Positions 1 to 6,458 of a stretch of DNA of 11,515 nucleotides are shown piece after piece. The stretch is from an uncultured Lachnospiraceae bacterium. Its GTDB lineage: Bacteria > Bacillota > Clostridia > Lachnospirales > Lachnospiraceae. The stretch is taken from positions 1 to 11,515 of the forward strand of contig CADBTO010000109.1 of the NCBI GenBank assembly GCA_902797565.1. Direction: 5' to 3'. The translations under genes and the position numbers were made by a program. The stretch's first letter is position 1, and every line of letters starts with the position of its first letter. Under the pieces are notes generated by a model that worked only from the letters and a program-made list of their open reading frames with translations, ran no database searches and was not told the DNA's origin.

Positions 1-241
1 AATACCGTACCACCTCCCCAGTCTTGTGCCCGGTAATGATATCGACCAGGTCCTTGGAAATAAAGGAGGATCCCAGTGCAACCAGCGTGCTGCCCATGCC
101 CACCAGGGTATAGACGATCATGTTTTTCCAGTACAGGCGGACGTAGGCATAGATCCAGCGGACTTCCGCAATCAGGCGTTTCAGGGTTCCGTTTTTTGCC
201 GCCCGGATAATCTTTTTAAGGGTATCAATCGCATATTTCAT
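1..241 (-). CDS. ABC transporter, membrane-domain N-terminus (3' end outside window)
   Basis: An 80-codon reading frame beginning at the ATG at 241 and continuing past the left edge. It overlaps the stop of the PqqD-HprK gene by four bases (ATGA). The residues KYAIDTLKKIIRAAKNGTLK are followed by WIYAYVRLYWKNMIVYTLVG and GSTLVALGSSFISKDLVDII. A hydrophilic cytosolic stretch runs to about residue 37, then the first membrane helix. This arrangement, with a WxYxYxxxYWK motif before the helix and a KxLVDxIxG end, matches N-termini of ABC exporter half-transporters from Clostridia RiPP-like clusters, which carry a transmembrane and an ATPase domain in one chain. The ATPase domain is outside the window, so the half-transporter assignment is inference. 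It is presumably the exporter of the product made by the kinase, nucleotidyltransferase and peptidase. Confidence 0.72.
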   Translation of the reverse strand, partial: MKYAIDTLKKIIRAAKNGTLKRLIAEVRWIYAYVRLYWKNMIVYTLVGMGSTLVALGSSFISKDLVDIITGHKTGEVVRY

Positions 242-1386
242 GACGCATCAATCATTTCCTTCAGCATCAGTGCTGCGGAGGGATCTTTGAGGCAGCGGAG
301 GTTGCCGCAAAGGATCCTGTCATAGATGGCCTCGGCAAAATCAATGTTTTTTTCATACAGGGACTGCTTCCATGATGGAGAAATCATCCGGAACGCGATT
401 GCCAGGATCCTGCTTTCCGGGGTCAGTGCTTCGAAGCTGTTGAAGGGGGCTTGCTTGACAAAGAAGATCCCTGTCAGAGGCAGTTTGAAGTCCCGGTACA
501 GGCCGGAAGTCCCACACCAGGGAATTCCGTACACGAACACCTGTTCATCTTCTATGCCCAGCAGGTTCAAATCCCCGTTCAGATCTTCTGCCAGTCCTGC
601 CTCCTTCCACTGTAAAGCTGCTGTGGATTTTCCGGCACCGCTTGGACCGGAAAACAGGATGGCGGCATCCCGGTAGGCAATCGAGGCGCTGTGCAGTGCA
701 AAAAGGCCGTGGTTTTGTGCCAGGATCAGGAATGCGCTTCGGATTGCAAAAAAAACTTCCAGTGCCGCTTCCTCCGGATGGTCTCCCGGTTCACAGAAAA
801 TCTGTGCCCGGCTTCCGTCTTTGGACACATAGATCTCATGGACAAATTGATTGCTATGGTACACGATAAAATAGATCTGGTCCGATTCACAGACCGAAAG
901 TTCCGTGGTCCGGACCAGCGTGGTACCAAGCGGCAGGTACTGCGGACGGGACATGATCAGTTTTACATGCAGGTCTGCTTCCTGCTGCGGGGCCTGAAAC
1001 GGCGTAAATTCCTCGCGGATCAACGCCTCCGGAGCGGAAATATCAACCACCAGGCCGGCAATCCTGTAGTAATGCCGGTCTTTTCCGGACAGGATGGGCT
1101 GGTATTTGCGCGCATCCTCAAGCAGGTCGTTTTGGGACAGATGGTACAGGAACTGTTCCAGATCCGCTTCCAGGGCAGGGATTTCTGATTCTTTTGCTGC
1201 GTATTTTGCAATCAGCTCCTGCAGGATGGCTTCTTTCGTTGTATCAGAGAACAAATGTTCGATAATGAAACGGCCTGTATCATTCAGTTCCATGCCCCGG
1301 TGGAAGTGGGCGATGGATTGTCCGTATGGAAGCAGGTAGGTTTTGCCGCAAATATCCCGGAAGAAATAAGTTCCTTTGATTTTCAT
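238..1386 (-). CDS. PqqD domain fused to an HPr-kinase-like (HprK-C type) ATPase
   Basis: A 382-residue two-domain protein. Residues ~1-95 look PqqD-like: YLLPYGQSIAHFHRGMELNDTGRFI is the conserved strand-helix start (the LNxTG pattern), and a Leu-rich helical section ends in QFLYHLSQNDLL. PqqD domains bind leader peptides of RiPP precursors in PqqA-type and lasso systems. Residues ~225-375 form an HPr kinase/phosphorylase-like domain: ALHSASIAYRDAAILFSG, then the Walker A loop GPSGAGKST at residues 247-255, EDLNGDLNLL, and YGIPWCGTSGLYR as in lasso-type kinases. The 100-odd residues between are not recognised. An ATP-dependent kinase guided by a peptide-binding domain is the inferred job; the phosphate acceptor is not known. 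Homologues of this sort (HprK-related) also occur near exopolysaccharide genes. It shares ATGA with the downstream ABC transporter. Confidence 0.87.
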   Translation of the reverse strand: MKIKGTYFFRDICGKTYLLPYGQSIAHFHRGMELNDTGRFIIEHLFSDTTKEAILQELIAKYAAKESEIPALEADLEQFLYHLSQNDLLEDARKYQPILSGKDRHYYRIAGLVVDISAPEALIREEFTPFQAPQQEADLHVKLIMSRPQYLPLGTTLVRTTELSVCESDQIYFIVYHSNQFVHEIYVSKDGSRAQIFCEPGDHPEEAALEVFFAIRSAFLILAQNHGLFALHSASIAYRDAAILFSGPSGAGKSTAALQWKEAGLAEDLNGDLNLLGIEDEQVFVYGIPWCGTSGLYRDFKLPLTGIFFVKQAPFNSFEALTPESRILAIAFRMISPSWKQSLYEKNIDFAEAIYDRILCGNLRCLKDPSAALMLKEMIDAS

Positions 1387-1389
1387 GTG

Positions 1390-1920
1390 TTACCTCCCGG
1401 TATGGTCTGGTGCCGGCGGTGTCACACAGCGCTTCATGCAGCCCTGCAGGAAGCGGAAAGCCACCTTGAGCTTGTGGATCCCTTTTCCAATCAGGGGGCG
1501 CAGGGGGCGCAGGAGAAGCCAGGCTCCGGCGTATAGGAACAGGATGGGATGGTCCATGGAATAGGTTTTGGCGGTCCTCCTGTTTTCGGCCCCGCCCCGG
1601 CAGACACACACCATCCGTCCCAGGATCTGCTCTCGTTTGAGCGGGCCTTCAATTTCGGTATGGTTGTCCCCTACGAAATAATATCCATCCGGGAAAATGC
1701 GGACCAGCCGGTGCAGCACCAGGATGCTGCGCGGGCGCCGGTACAGCAGCACGTCTCCGCGCAGCAGGCGTTTTCCGGCGATCGGTTCCACCACCACCGT
1801 ATCCTGTCCGGGCCGGATCAAAGGATACATGCTGTAGCCGATGGGCGGAAACTCCACCCACTGCCCTGCTTTTAATAACTTTTCGATGTCCTGTTTTTTG
1901 TGTTTCTGTGTATGCTTCAT
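1390..1920 (-). CDS. S24/S26 family peptidase, signal-peptidase-like with Ser-His pair
   Basis: A 176-residue protein of the S24/S26 fold. The catalytic-Ser motif is GYSMYPLIRPG (Ser30), followed by GDVLLYRRP, and then LHRLVRI with His70 where bacterial signal peptidase I normally has the general-base Lys. The Ser-His pattern matches SipW/ER-type members. GDN follows (FVGDNH) and a GRMVCV strand closes the fold. Unlike typical signal peptidases there is no N-terminal membrane helix: the first 25 residues are charged. The only hydrophobic stretch is near residues 125-140 (ILFLYAGAWLLL), followed by a basic tail. The active site may therefore face the cytosol, suiting removal of a leader from a peptide before export; this is inference. 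Its stop lies 3 bases before the next gene. Confidence 0.85.
   Translation of the reverse strand: MKHTQKHKKQDIEKLLKAGQWVEFPPIGYSMYPLIRPGQDTVVVEPIAGKRLLRGDVLLYRRPRSILVLHRLVRIFPDGYYFVGDNHTEIEGPLKREQILGRMVCVCRGGAENRRTAKTYSMDHPILFLYAGAWLLLRPLRPLIGKGIHKLKVAFRFLQGCMKRCVTPPAPDHTGR
1392..1398 (-). promoter_or_regulatory. Ribosome binding site of the PqqD-HprK gene, overlapping the S26-like stop
   Basis: Coding strand reads GGGAGGTAACACATG: the SD core GGGAGGT (1392-1398) contains the last codons of the S26-like gene and touches its TAA (1390-1392). The start at 1386 is five bases away. This implies coupling between the two genes. Confidence 0.75.
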
Positions 1921-1926
1921 AGAGAA

Positions 1927-1933
1927 CTCCTTT
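1927..1933 (-). promoter_or_regulatory. Strong ribosome binding site of the S26-like gene
   Basis: Coding strand AAAGGAG is six bases before the ATG at 1920, within the 21-base gap after the nucleotidyltransferase gene. It is among the best-matching sites in the window and settles the start. Confidence 0.75.
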
Positions 1934-1941
1934 CCATGAAT

Positions 1942-3363
1942 TTATTCCCGGAAGAGCTTCAGCTCTTTGGAAAGGGACGCGCGCGCGCTTGCTTTGCGCA
2001 GGATGTCCACAGATGATATTTTGCGCACCATCAGGTTGTTTTTCAAAAATACATACAGGGTCTGGATCCAAAGCCAGGGCCACAGCAAGGGGTTTTTGGA
2101 CTGTGTGGGGTGGTTCCGCTTCATCTGGAGATGGAATTCTGAAACAAGGCCAGGCAGTCCTGATTTCCGCGGCATGACCATCCGCGCCTCATCCCCGCTG
2201 CCAAATTCCCCGGATTCAAAAATTTCGCGGCAAAGCTGCCGGACAAGGATGCGCTTCTTTTCCGGGATCTTTTTTGTGTTCCCGTCTGCGCCGCGCCGAA
2301 TGGCTGCGGGACGCCATCCCCGGTTATCGCCATTGCCGCACAGGAATGCTGCGTACTTCCATTCCAGCCCCAGATATTTGACACAAAGCAGCGTGCAGAT
2401 TTCCGCGAAGGTTTTAATCTTTCCCCGTTTGACCGCAGCAAGGAGCTCTTTCTGGAAGTCTTTGGACGCTTCTTTTTTCAGGACCAGTGCCCAGTCAATC
2501 AAAAGCCGCCAGCCGAAGCCTTTGCCGAGGAAGTGGTGCAAAAGATGCAGGAGAAGGTAGTAGGCATGGTCTACGGGAGCCAGGGACATAAAGGACAGCC
2601 CTTCATGGATCTCGTATTCTTTCAGCTGGATGGACGAGTACTCGGAAAAACCTGCGCGGAGATGGTTGGACTGGATCTCGTCCAGCATCCCTGTGAGTCT
2701 GCCATGCAGTTCCACTTCCGGCCCGTTTGCATGATAGGCCACATGGTAGGTGGAATGGCATTCTTCCTCCCGTTCATAACCAAGCTGGCGCATGACCTCT
2801 TCCGCTTTTTCAAATGCCTCTCCAAAACTGTTTTCCATCGCGATCCCGTCCGGATCCGAATCCACGATCCACAGGTCAATGTCTCCGGACTTCCGGCACT
2901 CCGGCTCCGGATAATAGGAACCTGTCACAGCCCCTTTGAGCAGTACCGTGCGCACGCCTGCGTCTTCGAGGTGCCGGATGATCCGCCGGGATTCGTGCCA
3001 CAGGTAATAATTGGACAGGATCTGGCTCCGGCAGGCAAAGGTGATCCGGTTTTCGAGCTGGCTGCATACGCTGTCTGCCTTTTCTGCGGCCGGCTGCTTT
3101 CGGAATTCTTCCAAAAACAGCTGGAACTGCTGACGGACGAACGCATCCACTTTTTGTTTCCGGATGATTTCCACGCATTCTGCGGCATCAGAAACAGACA
3201 GTTTGGACGCTGCCTTCCGGTATGCGCTGGACGTATTTTGTTCACTGTCCCGATCACAGGAGAGTGCCTGCCTGCACAGGAGAAGGAACAGTTTTTCCGC
3301 GTTCCGGAGCGGCGGGATCTTTTGTTTTTCCTGTTGGCTTTTGTTTTGCTTGAAATTCATCAT
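1942..3363 (-). CDS. Nucleotidyltransferase-fold protein, NTP_transf_5 family
   Basis: A 473-residue protein of the uncharacterised nucleotidyltransferase family (NTP_transf_5, PF14907 type). Its core is VLLKGAVTGSYYPEPECRKS, then GDIDLWI with aspartates at residues 161 and 163, the usual metal-binding pair. Downstream are HVAYHANGPEVELHGRL, HLLHHFLGKGFGWRLLIDWALVL and REIFESGEFG, all typical of the family. In RiPP clusters a homologue (PsmN with pseudomycoidin) has been linked to sugar addition on a phosphorylated peptide; I apply this only as a lead. The start is placed at 3363 (ATGATG). The same frame stays open to 3708, but that extension overlaps the flippase gene and is Cys/His/Pro-rich, with no resemblance to any domain. 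The ribosome binding site at this start is weak. The C-terminus has a hydrophobic stretch (NPLLWPWLWIQTLYVFL). A peptide-encoding substrate gene is not visible nearby. Confidence 0.85.
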   Translation of the reverse strand: MMNFKQNKSQQEKQKIPPLRNAEKLFLLLCRQALSCDRDSEQNTSSAYRKAASKLSVSDAAECVEIIRKQKVDAFVRQQFQLFLEEFRKQPAAEKADSVCSQLENRITFACRSQILSNYYLWHESRRIIRHLEDAGVRTVLLKGAVTGSYYPEPECRKSGDIDLWIVDSDPDGIAMENSFGEAFEKAEEVMRQLGYEREEECHSTYHVAYHANGPEVELHGRLTGMLDEIQSNHLRAGFSEYSSIQLKEYEIHEGLSFMSLAPVDHAYYLLLHLLHHFLGKGFGWRLLIDWALVLKKEASKDFQKELLAAVKRGKIKTFAEICTLLCVKYLGLEWKYAAFLCGNGDNRGWRPAAIRRGADGNTKKIPEKKRILVRQLCREIFESGEFGSGDEARMVMPRKSGLPGLVSEFHLQMKRNHPTQSKNPLLWPWLWIQTLYVFLKNNLMVRKISSVDILRKASARASLSKELKLFRE

Positions 3364-3413
3364 ACTTTCATCTCGTTTCTGATATTTCTGAAAATGTGTT
3401 TTGTTTTTATCTT
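3364..3413. other. AT-rich 50-bp gap between the two modules
   Basis: The longest untranslated stretch of the window. On the coding strand it is A-rich and contains two near-identical 9-base units, TTTCAGAAA and TATCAGAAA (plus-strand 3376-3393), then a weak GAG before ATGAAAGTATGATG. No stem with a U-run (terminator) and no convincing -35/-10 pair is seen. Too short to hold a precursor peptide gene. Confidence 0.6.
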
Positions 3414-4979
3414 TTATTTTTTCTTGCCTGCAAGCAGTGCCATAGCCTTCCCCCATAAAAACGGGAACTCCCAGAAGCGGCTGTATACGAGCAAAAACAG
3501 CAGGCCGGTGAGCAGGGACGCGGTGAAGAAGCGGATCACCAGCGCACATATGGGCGGTGCAAAAAAGCATGAAAAGATCCATGTGAGGGCCATGCGGGAC
3601 AAATATGCGGCTGCCACTGTTACAAGCGTGTAGATGGAAAACCGGGCAAAATAATGCCGGAGCCCGCCATCCAGCCGGTATTTGTACAGGACCAGCGGCT
3701 CCACCCAAAGATGGGTGGAAAAGCAGGTCAGAAGGGTTCCGGCGAATACGCCGGCGGCTCCAAAACGCAGTGCCAGCAGGATGGATGCGGCAATATTGAC
3801 CAGTGCCGCAACCGGTGCCTTATAGCGGTCGTACCAGAACAGCCCCAGGGAATCCCGGAAGATCAGCGTGGGCATCCGCATCCCGTTAAAATAAAAATTC
3901 AGGCTCAGCAGGGCGACGACTGCCTCACTGAACACATACTGCCTGCCAAAGGCAAACGCGACAAACGGATTCAGCAGCTGGTACAAAAGCACCGCTGAAA
4001 TCCCATAGACCCATGCACCGATGAAAAACAGCGCTTCGAAAATCTTCTTCAGCCGCTTCGGGCCTGCGGATACGCCAAGATCCCCGACGCTTGCCATGAT
4101 CCCGCCAAAAAACTGCCGCAGCACTCCGGTGACAGAACCGATGATCAGGTAATGGTTTGAATAAGTCCCCACGCTGGCAATCCCGACAAAGCTGGACAGG
4201 ATCAGGTTGTCCGTGTTGTTGATCGCCACGTCCCCGAACCGGTGTATCATCAGGGCGCGGACATTGGCCCGGATCTGTCTGGTTTCTTCTGTGTCCAGGG
4301 GCTGGATTTTCTTCTCACGCAGGTACGGGTATTTCCTGTCCGCAATCCACGAAACGACCAGGTTTGCAGCAATCGTGGAAAGGTTGTCTAAAACCAGGAA
4401 GAGCGTGAAATTCCGGAAAAGAATCAGTACCAGCGCCTGCAGCACGTCTTTTACCATCCATGATGCGGTAAAGCACAGGGTGGGGATATAGGAAAGCTGG
4501 TGGGCATCGAGCAGGGTCTTCTTGTATACCAGAAGATAGCTAAATACTGTATTAGATAGGTGTAACACATAATACAGCATCAGGTGGTCAACCTTCGGCG
4601 GATCCTTGATGATCCAGTCCATAAAGGGAACCAGCAGGAGTCCAAGCGCCAGCGTGAGTGCCGCGACGCCGCGGTAAAACCACTGGTACAGCCGCATCAG
4701 GGACTTTTGTTTTTCAATATCCCCGGCTGCAATGGCCGGATACAGGGAATAGGTGATCGCCGTTCCCATGCCAAGCTCTGTCAGGGACAGGATGTTTAGG
4801 ATATCCCGGAACAGCCCGCTGATCCCAACGTAATCTTCGCTCAGGGTATGGGTAAAGACGACCCGCAGGAAGAAGCCCATCAGGATGGCAAGTGCCTGGG
4901 AAATGGCGGCAATGCTGGCATTGCGCGCCGAATTTTCTGTCCGGGATGAAGCGGGTGCGTCTGTATGTTTTTGTTCCAT
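3414..4979 (-). CDS. Wzx-type polysaccharide flippase (MOP superfamily)
   Basis: A 521-residue polytopic membrane protein with about 12-14 helices, expected to flip lipid-linked glycan units from the inner to the outer leaflet. The N-terminal region NSARNASIAAISQALAILMG and SGLFRDILNILSLTELGMGT is characteristic of Gram-positive Wzx-like proteins. So is INNTDNLILSSFVGIASVGTYSNHYLII in the middle, where acidic and polar residues line a helix. A hydrophilic N-terminal stretch of ~18 residues precedes the first helix. The ribosome binding site is weak (only AAGA 10-15 bases upstream of the ATG). It is the second MOP-superfamily transporter in the operon, with the PelG-type exporter about 5 kb upstream. 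It belongs to the polysaccharide half of the operon and is followed by the longest gap in the window (50 bases). Confidence 0.9.
   Translation of the reverse strand: MEQKHTDAPASSRTENSARNASIAAISQALAILMGFFLRVVFTHTLSEDYVGISGLFRDILNILSLTELGMGTAITYSLYPAIAAGDIEKQKSLMRLYQWFYRGVAALTLALGLLLVPFMDWIIKDPPKVDHLMLYYVLHLSNTVFSYLLVYKKTLLDAHQLSYIPTLCFTASWMVKDVLQALVLILFRNFTLFLVLDNLSTIAANLVVSWIADRKYPYLREKKIQPLDTEETRQIRANVRALMIHRFGDVAINNTDNLILSSFVGIASVGTYSNHYLIIGSVTGVLRQFFGGIMASVGDLGVSAGPKRLKKIFEALFFIGAWVYGISAVLLYQLLNPFVAFAFGRQYVFSEAVVALLSLNFYFNGMRMPTLIFRDSLGLFWYDRYKAPVAALVNIAASILLALRFGAAGVFAGTLLTCFSTHLWVEPLVLYKYRLDGGLRHYFARFSIYTLVTVAAAYLSRMALTWIFSCFFAPPICALVIRFFTASLLTGLLFLLVYSRFWEFPFLWGKAMALLAGKKK
4547..4577 (-). 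repeat. Perfect 8-bp inverted repeat in an AT-rich patch of the flippase gene
   Basis: Plus-strand ctgtatta at 4547-4554 is the exact reverse complement of taatacag at 4570-4577, with a 15-base loop that itself contains gtgt-a-acac. It lies inside the Wzx-like coding region and uses TTA and CTA leucine codons where the surroundings mostly use CTG. It could form a small stem in RNA. Chance or the local membrane-helix sequence could explain it. Confidence 0.4.
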
Positions 4980-4993
4980 ATTGTATTATTATC

Positions 4994-6445
4994 TTAATCC
5001 AGCGTCAGGGTTCCAAGAAACGTGCCATAGGAAGCGGGGACTGCGGAATTTGCAAAGCGGATCTCCTCTCCTGCTTTTGTCTTTAATGAAAAATAGACCC
5101 GATAGCTGCCCTTGGACATCTCACGGTAATTGGTCAGAAGACACGCAATCTCCCGGCTTTCACCGGAAGAAAGCCGCCGCAGGTCATCCCCGTCGATTTC
5201 TGCGATGATCGCGGTACCTTCTTCGTCGATCAGGGTAAAGCATCCTTTTGTTTCCTCATAGATCGGGGCGAATCCGGTATTTTTTACAGAAAGCAGAAGG
5301 TCACACGGATGGTAGCCCTCTGTGTTGGAATCCACAAGAGAGAGATCCGAAAGAACGAAGCGGTATCCCAGATGTTCCTGGATATATTCATACGCGCTCT
5401 TCCCCGCCCAAAGCGGATCAAAATCTGCGGAAACCGTTGTGTTTTTCCATTTGTCCAGTACCTTGACATAATGGTCTGTGTTCAGATAGGAAATGTGCAT
5501 CCTGGACAAATCAGAAACAGCGTTTTCAAAATCGGTAAAACTGTGGTGGCTGACATCTGCGGTGTCTGCAGTAACTTCCCCGCCGTTTGGTACATAGCGG
5601 CAGAGCCGGTCCTGGAAATCCAGTTCCACTGCCCTGCTCCCCTTGACACGGAAATTCGTCCGCTGTGTCAGGTCATCTGCGCCATAGGTTCCAAGATCTG
5701 AAACAGAACCAAGCATCCCGTCATTATAAAGTCCCAGCCGTGCGGCGACGCTGCCGGAAAATGCTTCCGAATCAGCCAGGGGTTCCCAGCTTTGGCAGAT
5801 ATTCCTCCAGTGGGCAGGCGTCCGGACTGCAAGGAAGATGTCCTTGTCTGTCAGTGATTCATAGGCGGCAAGCAGCTGCCGCATCTGTTCCTCGCCCATA
5901 TAATTGGAACTGTGCATTTCCGCATGGTTTCCTACAAAGATCCCCTGGAGCGTATAGATGCCCGCTTTATACTTGTTGACAAAGGGTGCAAGCTGCTCCA
6001 TATGGCGAAGGATAATCGAAATATCCCCGGGTTCTGTTTCTTTTGCCTTTCCGTTCCAGTCATAAAGAAACCGGAGGATCATTTTTTTGCTGCTTTTTGC
6101 CCAGGCAGACAGGATCTGCTCTGTGGCAGCAAGTCCGGCATCAGAGATATCCCCGCCGGAAAAGTCCAGAAGATTGATCTCGATCAATACAAGACGCAGG
6201 GATCTGTCCCGCGTGGTGTTTTCTTCCAGTTGTTTCCGCAGTGCTTCCGGATCAGTCAGGGAGCCTAAGCGATAGGAATAGATCCGGTAAAAACCTCTGC
6301 CGGGGTTTTCGATGCGCTCTGTCGTCTCTGCTGGAATGGCAGAAGAAAGCTCCGGTTTGAGCCGCGTGAAATGGAAGAAGGTCCATCCGCCGGCACCAAA
6401 CAACAGGAGCAGCGCACAGCACAGGGCAATGGTTTTTTTTATCAT
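4994..6445 (-). CDS. DUF4874/DUF4832 family protein with N-terminal membrane anchor (paralogue B)
   Basis: A 483-residue paralogue of the preceding gene. It starts with MIKK and one hydrophobic helix (residues ~5-27), followed by a linker and ERIENPGRGFYRIYSY. It is therefore a signal-anchored or secreted protein whose main domain should face outside. Motifs match the family in order: LRFLYDWNG, LQGIFVGNHAEMHSSNY with Glu176 at the position of Glu148 in the paralogue, VRTPAHW, LYNDGMLGSVSDLGTYG, NGGEV, HISYLNTDHY, LGYRFVLSDLSLVD, VKNTGFAPIY and a final FLGTLTLD. The Trp-Gly before the Glu is replaced by His-Ala. There is no lipobox. It overlaps nothing and ends 14 bases before the Wzx-like gene. 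Outward placement suits a glycan hydrolase or binding protein acting on exported polymer, by analogy with the hydrolase domain of PelA; this is inference. Confidence 0.82.
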   Translation of the reverse strand: MIKKTIALCCALLLLFGAGGWTFFHFTRLKPELSSAIPAETTERIENPGRGFYRIYSYRLGSLTDPEALRKQLEENTTRDRSLRLVLIEINLLDFSGGDISDAGLAATEQILSAWAKSSKKMILRFLYDWNGKAKETEPGDISIILRHMEQLAPFVNKYKAGIYTLQGIFVGNHAEMHSSNYMGEEQMRQLLAAYESLTDKDIFLAVRTPAHWRNICQSWEPLADSEAFSGSVAARLGLYNDGMLGSVSDLGTYGADDLTQRTNFRVKGSRAVELDFQDRLCRYVPNGGEVTADTADVSHHSFTDFENAVSDLSRMHISYLNTDHYVKVLDKWKNTTVSADFDPLWAGKSAYEYIQEHLGYRFVLSDLSLVDSNTEGYHPCDLLLSVKNTGFAPIYEETKGCFTLIDEEGTAIIAEIDGDDLRRLSSGESREIACLLTNYREMSKGSYRVYFSLKTKAGEEIRFANSAVPASYGTFLGTLTLD

Positions 6446-6452
6446 GCGAGAA

Positions 6453-6458
6453 CTCCTT
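6453..6458 (-). promoter_or_regulatory. Ribosome binding site of the second DUF4832 gene, overlapping the first one's stop
   Basis: Coding strand AAGGAG lies seven bases before the ATG at 6445. The stop TAA of the upstream paralogue (6457-6459) shares its two A residues with this site, reading TAAGGAG. This implies coupled translation of the two paralogues. Confidence 0.7.

Noticed and set aside
238..3363. Calling the left part a lasso peptide cluster
   Set aside because: The kinase, PqqD and nucleotidyltransferase fit, but no precursor, B2 protease or cyclase is visible, so the specific class is unsupported.
2533..3633. Plus-strand reading frame of 366 codons
   Set aside because: It lies opposite the nucleotidyltransferase and flippase genes, has no recognisable domain and no ribosome binding site matching the pattern seen elsewhere; a shadow of the minus-strand genes.
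3364..3708. N-terminal extension of the nucleotidyltransferase frame
   Set aside because: It overlaps the conserved C-terminal part of the flippase gene and its residues resemble no domain; the family homology starts after 3363.
6432..6439. Run of eight T (A in coding strand) near the start of paralogue B, and an eight-base run at 10022-10029 in the DUF2304 gene, as phase-variation switches
   Set aside because: Runs of eight A/T are short and occur elsewhere in the window (for example near 746); no sign of alternative frames in this single sequence.
6445..6457. Lipoprotein signal in paralogue B
   Set aside because: The two early Cys residues (9 and 10) lie at the start of the hydrophobic stretch, not at its end, and no lipobox pattern precedes them.
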